61,859 bases of DNA from an uncultured Oribacterium sp. (GTDB taxonomy: Bacteria > Bacillota > Clostridia > Lachnospirales > Lachnospiraceae): contig CAAGKO010000045.1 of assembly GCA_900770445.1 (NCBI GenBank), positions 1 to 61,859 on the forward strand, written 5' to 3'. The stretch's first letter is position 1. Every line of letters starts with the position of its first letter. The translations under genes and the position numbers were made by a program. The notes beneath the pieces are model-generated. The model was not told where the DNA came from. It ran no database searches and saw only the letters and a program-made list of their open reading frames with translations. Below, piece by piece: positions 23,274 to 31,829 of this stretch.

Positions 23274-24227
23274 TCAGCAGATATAGAACGAATAATCGAT
23301 ATCTTTTTCTGCACTGATATGGTAAGCATCTTCGACATCGGTTCCCCAACTGTCTATACCACCAACACCGCGAACTGCGCCATATATGCACAATACAGTT
23401 CTTCTCGCTGGTGGTAATTCTTCATGATGCAAAGCATTCTCAATTTCACTTGCCGTATATGGCAGGCAGGAAAAGTCAAATGGTGTATCGGCCATTTCTA
23501 TCCGCAGCTTATGATTAGGGGCCTCCATTCTACTATTATCCATACTGGTATGACGAGTGATTTCAAGCCATTCCGTATCCATTCTCATGCCGCATTCCTG
23601 AGGTACAATATATGGCGTCAAGCTAAGATCCGTAACTTCAAATTCACCATGCTGTGCACCTGCTTTTCGATCTGGGTATGTCTCTTCAGATAAGCCTTTA
23701 TAGATGTACTTATCTGCAAGTGTTGGCATAATAAATCTCATACCAAATACTGGAAATTCAGGAAGCCCTGTTTTGCCACTGTAGTGCACATCTACTTTGA
23801 TTTTTCCGGATTTATTCACAGTATAAGATACGATAACCGTCGTAGAAGGAATAGAAATAGTCTTATAAAGATACTTTACAGTAATCTCATTTGCCGATAC
23901 ATCTCCGCCATAGCTGTTATTATCCGGTGCCTTGCAATTCTGAACAGCTCCATCCATGATCACCTTGACATCCTGAAAATCGATGAACATATCTGCAGCA
24001 AGCCAGTTACCACTTTTAATATGGAATTTACTTCCTCAGTCATTATCTGTCAAGGCTCTCCAGAACGTAGGTTTCGGGCAACGATAAAGCCATTCATATC
24101 CATCTTTCACGATAGATTCAAGGCCACCCTGTGCATAAGAAAAAATATAGTCAAACCCTACACCATGTACACCCAGGGTGAAGTCGCCATAGACTACTCT
24201 TAATTTTTCATTATCTGTATAAGCCAT
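23274..24227 (-). pseudogene. lacM: Beta-galactosidase small subunit with an internal stop
   Basis: The frame encodes a LacM-type subunit of the usual length (317 codons) but is cut by one TGA at 24036-24038, after residue 63. The sequence reads FWRALTDND-stop-GSKFH, where relatives have Arg (TDNDRG), so a single CGA-to-TGA change explains it. The rest is intact (KSGNWLAADMFIDFQDVKVI through GGIDSWGTDVEDAY). LacM completes the beta-galactosidase fold with LacL, so enzyme activity is doubtful. The start overlaps lacL by 17 nt, as in lactobacilli. Confidence 0.85.
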
Positions 24228-26115
24228 AGTAATACCTCACTTCCTGCATTGCCGGTTTTTCTTTACGGTCTGCGAATAGAATGCCATTTGCTGAAAACTC
24301 ATAATCAGCAGGTCTGTCTTCAAAATCGCCGCCATACCGAAGAACTTCCTTGCCTGTTACTGGGTCCTTTACCAGAATTGCCTGATCTATAAAGTCCCAG
24401 ATAAATCCGCCCTGATAGAGGTCAAACTCATCAATCAGTTTCATGTAATCGCCAAGTCCACCCATTGAATTACCCATATCGTGCATGAATTCGCACAGAA
24501 TGTAAGGCTTCTTTGGTTTATCGCTTAAATATGCCGCAACGTCCTGTGGCTTCGGATACATTCTACTTTCAATATCTGAAATTGTATCTTCATATGCCCT
24601 ATTATAGTAGGCGCTTTCATAGTGAACTAAACGGCCATCCTTCTTGTTCTTAAAGTAAACGTTCATGGCCTCGATATCATCGCCTGCATAGGACTCATTT
24701 CCGAGAGACCAGAACAAAATAGAAGTATGATTTTTAAAGGTTTCAAAGCTGGTTCTTGCACGATCCATAACAGCCTCTTTCCACTGCGGAATAGAACCCG
24801 GAACATTACAAGATGGCTCGACAGCCCCAAGCTTTTGGAAAGTACCATGGCTTTCAAGATTGCACTCTGCCATTACATAGATTCCAGCTTCATCACAAAG
24901 GTAATACCATGGGATTTGATCTGGATAATGACAGGTACGCACTGCATTGATATTATTTTTCAGCATGCAGGCTATATCGGAATGCATCTCTTCTAATCCG
25001 ATACATCTTCCGGTCTTTGGACTCCATTCATGGCGATTAACGCCCGTGATAACAAGACGCTTTCCATTCAGATAAATGACTTTATCAATGATCTCTACTC
25101 TTCTAAAGCCAATATCATAAGGGATAATCTCTAATAAATTTCCATTTTCTGCATTTTTCAATTCAACTGTTGCATGATATAGATATGGATGATGATTATC
25201 CCAAGATTTCATCACTCCTGTTTCCGTGTAAATTTCGCCTGTGAGATTTCCGTTTGAACCCTGTAATTTAGTGCTGTTCTCTACAACTACATTACCTTCT
25301 CTATCTCTTAAAACAAACAGTGCATTTACAGCGACCTGCATAGTGGCAGATACCTTCATACGTACCGTAACACTACCACGCTTATTGTCATCATTCAGTT
25401 CAGGCTGAAACCATACATCCTCCATATGAACATCCGGCACTGCTTTCAATGTGACATTTCTAAAGATGCCAAAGAAGCGGAAGAAATCCTGATCTTCCAG
25501 AAATGCTGTTGTACTCATTTTATGAACCTGCACAGCAAGGACATTATCTTTTTCGCGAATATAAGGCGTAAGATCAAATTCTGACGGTGTAAAACTATCC
25601 TCAGCATAACCAACAAACTGACCATTGAGCCATAAGTACATTGCTTCCTCTACGCCTTCGAAGCAAATACGTATTCTTTTTCCGATCATTGTCGGTTTTA
25701 AATCGAAATGCTTAAGATAGGATCCTACAGGATTATAATTTGCTTCTGAGAACATGCCGGCTTCTGCCCCTCTGCTCTCTAAACTGTAAGCGCCTCTATG
25801 GTACTCTTTTCCCTCCCAAGGGTACATGGTATTGATATAGCGAATCTTATCGTATCCTGCCAATTCAATATGACCAGGTACCATGATTTTATCAAAACCA
25901 GAATCATCAAACCCTTCTTTGTAAAAATCACAAGGTCTGCTTGCTGCGTTTTTACTAAACGCAAACGCCCACTGACCATTCAGCGACTGCGATAAAGGAT
26001 TATCCTTTTTTTTCATATCAGCATAGTCCACATAGTACGAATGATCGCTATGTGCATCCAATTGATTCACACGGAATATTTCCGGATTATCCAACCATTT
26101 TATATCAGCGTTCAT
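24211..26115 (-). CDS. lacL: Beta-galactosidase large subunit (GH2)
   Basis: This 634-residue protein is the complete LacL subunit. It has the sugar-binding jelly roll (IRICFEGVEEAMYLWLNGQF, VGYAEDSFTPSEFDLTPYI), the immunoglobulin-like domain and the TIM barrel. The acid/base is Glu 474 (SLGNESYAG) and the nucleophile is Glu 542 (ILCEFMHDMGNS). It hydrolyses lactose in the cytoplasm when paired with LacM, which here carries a stop codon. The transporter gene lies 114 nt upstream on the same strand. AGGAG precedes the ATG. Low GC marks it as part of the island. Confidence 0.94.
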   Translation of the reverse strand: MNADIKWLDNPEIFRVNQLDAHSDHSYYVDYADMKKKDNPLSQSLNGQWAFAFSKNAASRPCDFYKEGFDDSGFDKIMVPGHIELAGYDKIRYINTMYPWEGKEYHRGAYSLESRGAEAGMFSEANYNPVGSYLKHFDLKPTMIGKRIRICFEGVEEAMYLWLNGQFVGYAEDSFTPSEFDLTPYIREKDNVLAVQVHKMSTTAFLEDQDFFRFFGIFRNVTLKAVPDVHMEDVWFQPELNDDNKRGSVTVRMKVSATMQVAVNALFVLRDREGNVVVENSTKLQGSNGNLTGEIYTETGVMKSWDNHHPYLYHATVELKNAENGNLLEIIPYDIGFRRVEIIDKVIYLNGKRLVITGVNRHEWSPKTGRCIGLEEMHSDIACMLKNNINAVRTCHYPDQIPWYYLCDEAGIYVMAECNLESHGTFQKLGAVEPSCNVPGSIPQWKEAVMDRARTSFETFKNHTSILFWSLGNESYAGDDIEAMNVYFKNKKDGRLVHYESAYYNRAYEDTISDIESRMYPKPQDVAAYLSDKPKKPYILCEFMHDMGNSMGGLGDYMKLIDEFDLYQGGFIWDFIDQAILVKDPVTGKEVLRYGGDFEDRPADYEFSANGILFADRKEKPAMQEVRYYYGLYR

Positions 26116-26229
26116 AGTGCTCCTTTCTTTTTCACAAGACTCGTATGCTTATTCAGTTCTGAATACACTATCATAATCATCTATGCGAAGCGTGGAAAAA
26201 CCACTTCTTCCATGCCCTCATAGTGCATA

Positions 26230-27591
26230 TCAACATTCCTTCAATTGAGCTCTTAACTTCTGATTTGCTGCTTCAACATTCATTTTAGACATGATGAATG
26301 TAATACATAATGACAGGATCATCGGAATCCATAAATACATCACATAAAGCATATTCAGGCAGGATTCCGGCTGTACTGCAGACTCCTTGACAAAGCCGCT
26401 GGCGTCAAGCAGCCATCCGCAAAGAGCAACTCCGATACCGCCTCCAATCTTGGTTCCAAAAGACGTACATGAGTACATAGTTCCATCAATATGCTTGTGT
26501 TTTGTAAGATATGTATACTCAGAACAGCTCGCTACAACTGCGCCCATATCCCCCTGCCAAGGTGCCATTCCTAAAGCAGCGATTGCTGTAAAGGCAAGCA
26601 TCATCGGTACACTACCCATAATACCGGCAAAAATAACTCCAATACGGCCTGCTGTTCCTAAGATATAACCAGCAAGGTTCATATGATATAAACCCTTCAT
26701 CTTTTCAACAAGCATTGGCGTGATGCACATTGCAAGAATAACCGGGATGTTAATTGCCCATGAAAATACAGAATATAAGTCTTCATTCTTAAGAATATAA
26801 ATCATATAGTAAATACCCATATTCAGCATAGCAGAGTAAATCTGCTGGCAAATATAAGTCATACAAATCATGAGATAATATTTATTTGAAAAGAGGAGCT
26901 CTGCAGCTTCGATCAAACCGTATTTTTCTTCTGAATGCTCTTTTCCTGCATTTAATTCTTCTTCAGGCAGCTCCTTAATAGAAAAAACAGAAATGGTATT
27001 AACGACTAATCCTATAACGGCATATAGGATGGCAACGGTTCTCCATGCAGCAGCACCGCCGCCGAGGTGCCGAACCAACTGAACGGTGACAGACTGAATG
27101 ATTAAACTTGTTGAAAACGCAAAAATAAAGCGAAATGATCCCATTTCGACACGTTCCTTACTATTTTTGGTGCAGAACGTAACAAGAGAAGCATACGCAA
27201 TATTGTTAGCGGTAAAAAACACTGCGTTTAAAAGTGTATACGAAAGGAAAAACCATGCATACTGTGCAGTCGTTCCGATACTATCCGGAATTGCGAAGTT
27301 AGCTACGAGAGTCACAGCACAGCCAATATATGCGTAAAGCATCCACGGTCTTGCTTTCCCGAGCTTACTCTTTGTTTTGTCAATCATGGTTCCAAAAAAC
27401 ATATCGCTTATGCCGTCAAATAATTTTGACACCATAATTAAAGTACCTACAATACCTGGGTTTAACCCCACTGTATTGGTAAGATATAACATTACAAAGG
27501 ACGAAAGAAATGCATAAACCACATTTCCTGCCAGATCACCCGAACCATAGCCAACCTTGTTATACCACTTCAAATACTTTTTTTCGTCCAT
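26230..27591 (-). CDS. GPH-family sugar:cation symporter
   Basis: This 453-residue protein has about twelve transmembrane helices in the glycoside-pentoside-hexuronide layout. Recognisable parts are KVGYGSGDLAGNVVYAFLSS, the cytoplasmic loop FGTMIDKTKSKLGKARPWML, and SFGTKIGGGIGVALCGWLL. Given its position before lacL it probably imports lactose or another galactoside. AAGGGGG lies 10 nt before the ATG. It is transcribed away from the second AraC gene across a shared intergenic control region. Confidence 0.9.
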   Translation of the reverse strand: MDEKKYLKWYNKVGYGSGDLAGNVVYAFLSSFVMLYLTNTVGLNPGIVGTLIMVSKLFDGISDMFFGTMIDKTKSKLGKARPWMLYAYIGCAVTLVANFAIPDSIGTTAQYAWFFLSYTLLNAVFFTANNIAYASLVTFCTKNSKERVEMGSFRFIFAFSTSLIIQSVTVQLVRHLGGGAAAWRTVAILYAVIGLVVNTISVFSIKELPEEELNAGKEHSEEKYGLIEAAELLFSNKYYLMICMTYICQQIYSAMLNMGIYYMIYILKNEDLYSVFSWAINIPVILAMCITPMLVEKMKGLYHMNLAGYILGTAGRIGVIFAGIMGSVPMMLAFTAIAALGMAPWQGDMGAVVASCSEYTYLTKHKHIDGTMYSCTSFGTKIGGGIGVALCGWLLDASGFVKESAVQPESCLNMLYVMYLWIPMILSLCITFIMSKMNVEAANQKLRAQLKEC

Positions 27592-27763
27592 CAGAAATTT
27601 GTCCCCCTTCGTCTATTTTTATATTCTATAAATGCCCATTTACTAAAAAATAGAATATAGAAACAGCTTCCAAAAAGCCATATCATAAATCATTTGAAAC
27701 ATGCACAAAACAGTATATTGAACAAACGTGGATTTGCTAATTCTTCTTTTTTGTCGTATTTGC

Positions 27764-27769
27764 TATAAT
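27764..27769 (+). promoter_or_regulatory. -10 box of the right-hand AraC gene
   Basis: TATAAT lies 40 nt before the start codon with no recognisable -35, which fits activator-dependent transcription in the divergent regulator/transporter region (27592-27808). Confidence 0.45.
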
Positions 27770-27808
27770 ATTTGCAATAGACATTTGCTGACGGATTATG
27801 GAGAGAAA

Positions 27809-28663
27809 ATGTATATAAACAGTGCATATTTAAACAACTCGGTCATCGACAGAAAAGACAATTCAAAACCACTTATCGTCACCATGTGTGGAACATACAG
27901 ATTATACACGAAACAAAAGTTACCCACTTGGCGTCCGCGTGGAAGACTGGATTTTCAGTTACTTTACATCGCGTCGGGGAAGGCACATTTTCATTTTGGC
28001 GATGGCGACGAAGATACCATCGTTCAGGCAGGGCATATGGTTCTATATCGTCCCAAAGAACCGCAAAAATACGAATATTATGGGGTAGATCAAACAGAAG
28101 TGTATTGGGTACACTTTACCGGAAGCAACGTAACCAATCTTCTACGCTCTCATGGATTGACAAAAGATAAAAAAGTCTTTCATTGTGGTTCCGGATCTGA
28201 ATATCAAAATTTATTTCAAGCCATGATCAAGGAATTACAAATGTGTCAGGACGGATATCCAGAAATGCTCGAGCTGTATTTAAGGCAAATTTTCATACGA
28301 CTGCAGCGGCACTTCAAATGCTCGACCATTATTGATAATTCACAAGCTTCAGAAGAAATCGCAAAGGCGATTTCTTATTTTAGCGAGCATTATAATGAAG
28401 CAATCAGTATTGATGATTATGCTGCACAAAATCACGTAAGTACAAGTTGGTTTATACGGATGTTTAAACAATATGCTGGTATTACTCCGAAACAGTTTAT
28501 TTTACAAAAGCGAATTTGCAATGCTGAAATTCTTCTTCAAAACCAACACTATAACATTAATGAAATTTCTCAGATTGTAGGTTATGAAAATCCGCTGTAT
28601 TTCAGCCGTATTTTCCAAAAGATAAAAGGCGTATCTCCTTCAGAGTATAGGAAAAACAAATAG
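27809..28663 (+). CDS. AraC family transcriptional regulator (island, right)
   Basis: This 284-residue regulator has a cupin domain (LLYIASGKAHFHFGDGDED, GHMVLYRPKEPQKYEYYG) and a C-terminal AraC-type double HTH (YAAQNHVSTSWFIRMFKQYA, GYENPLYFSRIFQKIKGVSP, SEYRKNK). The ATG at 27809 has GGAGAG 3-4 nt upstream and matches the usual N-terminus; 27 earlier in-frame codons are unsupported. It is divergent from the galactoside transporter and is the likely local activator. The stop is TAG. Confidence 0.9.
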   Translation: MYINSAYLNNSVIDRKDNSKPLIVTMCGTYRLYTKQKLPTWRPRGRLDFQLLYIASGKAHFHFGDGDEDTIVQAGHMVLYRPKEPQKYEYYGVDQTEVYWVHFTGSNVTNLLRSHGLTKDKKVFHCGSGSEYQNLFQAMIKELQMCQDGYPEMLELYLRQIFIRLQRHFKCSTIIDNSQASEEIAKAISYFSEHYNEAISIDDYAAQNHVSTSWFIRMFKQYAGITPKQFILQKRICNAEILLQNQHYNINEISQIVGYENPLYFSRIFQKIKGVSPSEYRKNK

Positions 28664-28785
28664 AGCAATACATGCTTCTTCGATTTTGAACTTGCAATTA
28701 TTGTCTATAAATTCTTCTATTCTGGCACGTAAATCCATCGATACTTCTGTATGATGAATATGAAATCAGAAAGGAGATAACTTCT

Positions 28786-28869
28786 ATGAAAAAATTAATT
28801 AGAAATTATATTGACCTACTGCTTACATTTTACGCAGACCATTTTACTCACTATTCTTATAACTATTGA
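28786..28869 (+). CDS. Possible 27-residue peptide
   Basis: AAGGAG, nine bases, then ATG opens a 27-codon frame (MKKLIRNYIDLLLTFYADHF plus seven residues, then TGA). The ribosome site is as good as those of real genes in the window. It may be a true small protein or the surviving start of a deleted island gene. Nothing else is seen between 28664 and the terminator at 29042. Confidence 0.35.
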   Translation: MKKLIRNYIDLLLTFYADHFTHYSYNY

Positions 28870-29041
28870 TTCTTCGAGCTACCATAAATATCCATAATAA
28901 ATTTTTTTAGCCGGTCTAAACAGACCATTGTAAAAATTTTCGCCCCACAAAAATCACGCTTTCGCCCCAACTTTTCATGCTGTAAACGTTCATCCAGTGT
29001 GAATACACCGTTATGTAACATCGATGGATGAACATACAGAA

Positions 29042-29081
29042 AGAGCCCGGAAACAACGTATTTACGTCATTTCCGGGCTCT
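29042..29081 (-). terminator. Hairpin downstream of tRNA-Thr
   Basis: AGAGCCCGGAAA and its complement form a hairpin after the tRNA on the minus strand, followed by TTTCTG. It is homologous to 22352-22392 but differs in paired bases, as expected if one copy came with the island. Confidence 0.6.
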
Positions 29082-29098
29082 CTTCCAAGTGATTTCTC

Positions 29099-29136
29099 AC
29101 CCTATAAAGAAAGCTGGCAACCGGAATCGGACCGGT
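29099..29136. repeat. Right attachment repeat
   Basis: This is a 38-bp exact direct repeat of 22413-22450. It overlaps the last 24 bases of the intact tRNA-Thr gene. Confidence 0.88.
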
Positions 29137-29184
29137 GACCTCCGCACTACCAATGCGACGCACTACCGACTGTGCTATGCCAGC
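29113..29184 (-). tRNA. tRNA-Thr (GGT)
   Basis: The 72-nt cloverleaf has acceptor stem GCTGGCA/TGCCAGC, D-arm GCAC/GTGC, anticodon loop TTGGTAG with anticodon GGT, and T-arm ACCGG/CCGGT around TCCGATT. CCA is not encoded. Its 3' end is the integration site of the lactose island. Confidence 0.95.
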
Positions 29185-29211
29185 ATTCCGTTCCCTCTCG
29201 AGAACTTCTAT

Positions 29212-29240
29212 ACTTTATCATGGAGGCCCTGCTCTGTCAA
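29212..29240 (-). promoter_or_regulatory. Promoter of tRNA-Thr
   Basis: On the minus strand TTGACA and TAAAGT are separated by 17 bp, ending about 27 nt before the tRNA. Confidence 0.8.
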
Positions 29241-29397
29241 CCACGAATTTACTTTTTTTGTAAAAAGTTTATGTGGACATTATTTTGCACATAACGGCAC
29301 GGCGCAGATATACGGCTACGGCGCTTATCTGCGTTGTGCAGGGCGTTTCCTGCGTGCTCTGAGCCGAAGCCGATATGAGGGCCAGTTAAGGTGTGAA

Positions 29398-30276
29398 TTA
29401 TTCCGAGAAGAATTTCACCTTAATTTTTTCCGTCGGCATCTTCTCGCCGGTCCAGAGCTCGAAGGCGGCTGCGCCCTGGTACAGCAGCATGTTGATGCCG
29501 TTGAAGGACTTGAGGCCGCAGGCCTCTGCCATCTCGAGGAGCTTCGTCTTCCGCGGATTATAGATGACGTCGGCGACGACCAGCGGAGCCGCTGCTCGCT
29601 GCGTGAGCCAGGACAGATCCGGGATGATGCAGGCATCGGTGTGCGGTGCCATGCCGACATTCGTCGCGTTGATGAGGAGACAGGACTCCGCGATCTGCTG
29701 CTGCATCACGGCATCATCATAGTCATAGACCGTGACATGACAGCTCGTACGCGCGTTGAGCTCGGAAACGACGCGGGCGGTGCGCTCGTGGAAGCGGCTG
29801 CCGGCACGCTCGAAGACGGAAACCTCGCGGGCACCATCGAGGGCGAGCTGTACGAGGATGGCGATGCCGGCCCCACCGGTGCCGAGCAGCGTCACCTTCT
29901 GCTCGCGGAAATCGACACCTTCCTGACGTGCCGACTCCGTGAAACCGATGCCGTCCGTGGTGTGTCCCGTCGCTGTGCCATCTGCCTCGAGGACGACGGT
30001 ATTGACCGAACCGGAGATCTCCGCTGCCGGGCTCAGTCGGTCACAGAGCGCGACGGCCTCGGTCTTCAGCGGCATCGTGAGGTTGAAGCCGCGCACGCCC
30101 ATCCTCCGGAAGCTGTCCATCACGCCGGCGAGCTCCCCCTCCTTCACATCGAAGGCGAGGTAACGGTAGTCGAGCCCGAGCTCGGCGAAGGCCTCGTTGT
30201 GCATCGCCGGGGACATGCTGTGCGCCACCGGGCTGCCGAGCAGACAGATCATTTTCGTGCGTCCTGAGATTTCCAT
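29398..30276 (-). CDS. aroE: Shikimate dehydrogenase
   Basis: This 292-residue enzyme reduces 3-dehydroshikimate with NADPH in aromatic amino acid synthesis. The substrate pocket SPVAHSMSPAMHNEAF, the catalytic Lys in FNLTMPLKTEA, Asp in HTTDGIGF and the nucleotide loop VTLLGTGGAGIA are all present. So is the C-terminal FNGINMLLYQGAAAFELWTG segment. The ATG at 30276 has GGAGG 4 nt upstream, a little close; 19 upstream codons lack similarity. It lies about 190 nt after rlmB on the same strand. Confidence 0.93.
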   Translation of the reverse strand: MEISGRTKMICLLGSPVAHSMSPAMHNEAFAELGLDYRYLAFDVKEGELAGVMDSFRRMGVRGFNLTMPLKTEAVALCDRLSPAAEISGSVNTVVLEADGTATGHTTDGIGFTESARQEGVDFREQKVTLLGTGGAGIAILVQLALDGAREVSVFERAGSRFHERTARVVSELNARTSCHVTVYDYDDAVMQQQIAESCLLINATNVGMAPHTDACIIPDLSWLTQRAAAPLVVADVIYNPRKTKLLEMAEACGLKSFNGINMLLYQGAAAFELWTGEKMPTEKIKVKFFSE

Positions 30277-30356
30277 ATTTCCTCCATGATCCAGAACAGG
30301 GAATCCGGCGTCCCGCCTGCGATTCCCTGTCATTTTCTTCCTATACGATTATATGC

Positions 30357-30372
30357 GGCCAATGTTTACATC
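30357..30372 (+). repeat. GGCCAATGT-type dispersed motif, copy 3
   Basis: GGCCAATGTTTACATC is followed by CAGTTCAGCCGCTG. That second stretch recurs about 85 bp downstream, over the rlmB stop, beside another GATGTCTCCATC. Confidence 0.4.
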
Positions 30373-30465
30373 AGCCCACATTCTGTCAGTTCAGCCGCTG
30401 TCGTTTGCTTCGTCTGCAGCACTGCCACCTGTCCGGACTTGATGTCTCCATCCGCCCACGCTCCG

Positions 30466-31209
30466 TCAGTTCAGCCGCTGCCGCACGATTTCGTACGCGA
30501 GCACGCCGCACGCGACGGATGCGTTCAGAGAGTCGATGTCGCCCTTCATCGGGATGGAGGCGACCATATCGCACTTCTCCTTCACGAGACGGGATACACC
30601 CTCGCCCTCGTTGCCGATGACGAGTCCGATCGAACCCTTCAGATTCAGCTTATACATGAGCTCGCCGTCCATGTCGGCACAGACGAACCACATGCCTTCC
30701 TTCTTCAGCTCCTCGATGGTCTGGCCGATATTGGTCACCTTCGCCACACGGGTGTGCTCCAGCGCGCCGGCCGAGCTCTTCGCGACGGTCGAGGTCAGGC
30801 CGACGGCACGACGCTCGCGGATGATGACGCCATGGGCACCGGCGAGGTTCGCGGTACGGATCATCGCGCCGAGGTTATGCGGATCCTCGATGCCGTCGAG
30901 GATGAAGAGGAACGGATCCTCGTTCTTCTCGTGCGCAGCATCCAGCATCTCCTGCACGCTGCTGTAGTGAAACGCCGCGAGGTATGCCGCCACACCCTGG
31001 TGGCTCGCGCCCTGCCCGGCGATCTCATCGAGGCGCTCCTTCTTCACGAATTCCGGCTTCACACCGGCCTTCTTCGCCTCGCGTAAAATCGTGGAAATCG
31101 GGCCGTCGTGGAGCCCGTCCTGTACGAACAGACGATCGATCGCCTTGCCCGCACGAAATGCTTCGATGACCGGATTCCGTCCGATCAATGTAAATTCTTC
31201 GTCTCTCAT
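30466..31209 (-). CDS. rlmB: 23S rRNA 2'-O-methyltransferase (TrmH/RlmB family)
   Basis: This 247-residue SPOUT enzyme has an N-terminal substrate-binding domain (LIGRNPVIEAF) and the knotted catalytic domain. Its motifs are LDGIEDPHNLGAMIRTA, GLVIGNEGEGVSRLV and GDIDSLNASVACGVLAYEI. The family methylates a 23S rRNA guanosine with SAM. The ATG at 31209 has AAGGA upstream. It is third in the cysS-mrnC-rlmB order common in Firmicutes. Confidence 0.92.
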   Translation of the reverse strand: MRDEEFTLIGRNPVIEAFRAGKAIDRLFVQDGLHDGPISTILREAKKAGVKPEFVKKERLDEIAGQGASHQGVAAYLAAFHYSSVQEMLDAAHEKNEDPFLFILDGIEDPHNLGAMIRTANLAGAHGVIIRERRAVGLTSTVAKSSAGALEHTRVAKVTNIGQTIEELKKEGMWFVCADMDGELMYKLNLKGSIGLVIGNEGEGVSRLVKEKCDMVASIPMKGDIDSLNASVACGVLAYEIVRQRLN

Positions 31210-31328
31210 GCTTTCCTTTATCTCCTGTACTCGTATCCATGTACGCTGCCGAACCCGGTGCACAGCAGAGCTGGTCTCTGATATCAGCTCCGATATTTAT
31301 GCCGAAACATCACCGTTTTTCGACCGGT

Positions 31329-31829
31329 TCAGTCGTCTTCTGTATCGATCGTCTCTGCCGTCGGTTCATGCCTGATTTCGCCGTAGCGGTCCTCCAGCTC
31401 CTGCAGGTGGGCGATGCCTCTCGCTTCGAGATCGATCATGCGCTCGTACTGTTCGGTCAGATATAAGTATCCGATGAGCGCCTCGAAGCCCGTCGCGCGG
31501 CGGTACTCCTGGATCGAGCTGTTCTTACTGTGCGTCGAGGACTTCTGATTCCGTCCGCGACGGTAGACGGACATCTCCTCGTCCGTCAGCACGCCCTGTC
31601 CGATGAGATAGCCCATGATCTCCGACTGCGCATGCGCACAGACGAAGGTCGTTTTCTTCTGGTTGACAGCATTGACTACACCCGGGAAGTTCGACACCAT
31701 GTACTCGCGCACAGCGAGGTCGTAGAGACAGTCGCCGATGTACGCGAGAATAAGCGGTGAAGTCGTCTGGACGTCCACCGCTTTCAGATTCAGCTTTTCC
31801 TTATAGAGCTTGAAAATCTCGAAATCCAT
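31329..31829 (-). CDS. mrnC: Mini-ribonuclease 3
   Basis: This 166-residue protein is a stand-alone RNase III catalytic domain without the dsRNA-binding domain. LILAYIGDCLYDLAVREYMV and ATGFEALIGYLYL hold the acidic metal ligands. In Bacillus MrnC trims 23S rRNA ends. The ATG overlaps the cysS stop by one base (TGATG), so translation is coupled; GGAG lies 9 nt upstream. The acidic tail ends DTEDD. Confidence 0.93.
   Translation of the reverse strand: MDFEIFKLYKEKLNLKAVDVQTTSPLILAYIGDCLYDLAVREYMVSNFPGVVNAVNQKKTTFVCAHAQSEIMGYLIGQGVLTDEEMSVYRRGRNQKSSTHSKNSSIQEYRRATGFEALIGYLYLTEQYERMIDLEARGIAHLQELEDRYGEIRHEPTAETIDTEDD

Noticed and set aside
24036..24038. TGA in lacM read as selenocysteine or tryptophan
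   Set aside because: Relatives have Arg here, no SECIS-like hairpin follows, and TGA is a normal stop in many neighbouring genes.
29359..30267. Plus-strand frame opposite aroE starting in the tRNA-Thr region
   Set aside because: It runs through the tRNA gene and is antisense to a complete shikimate dehydrogenase.
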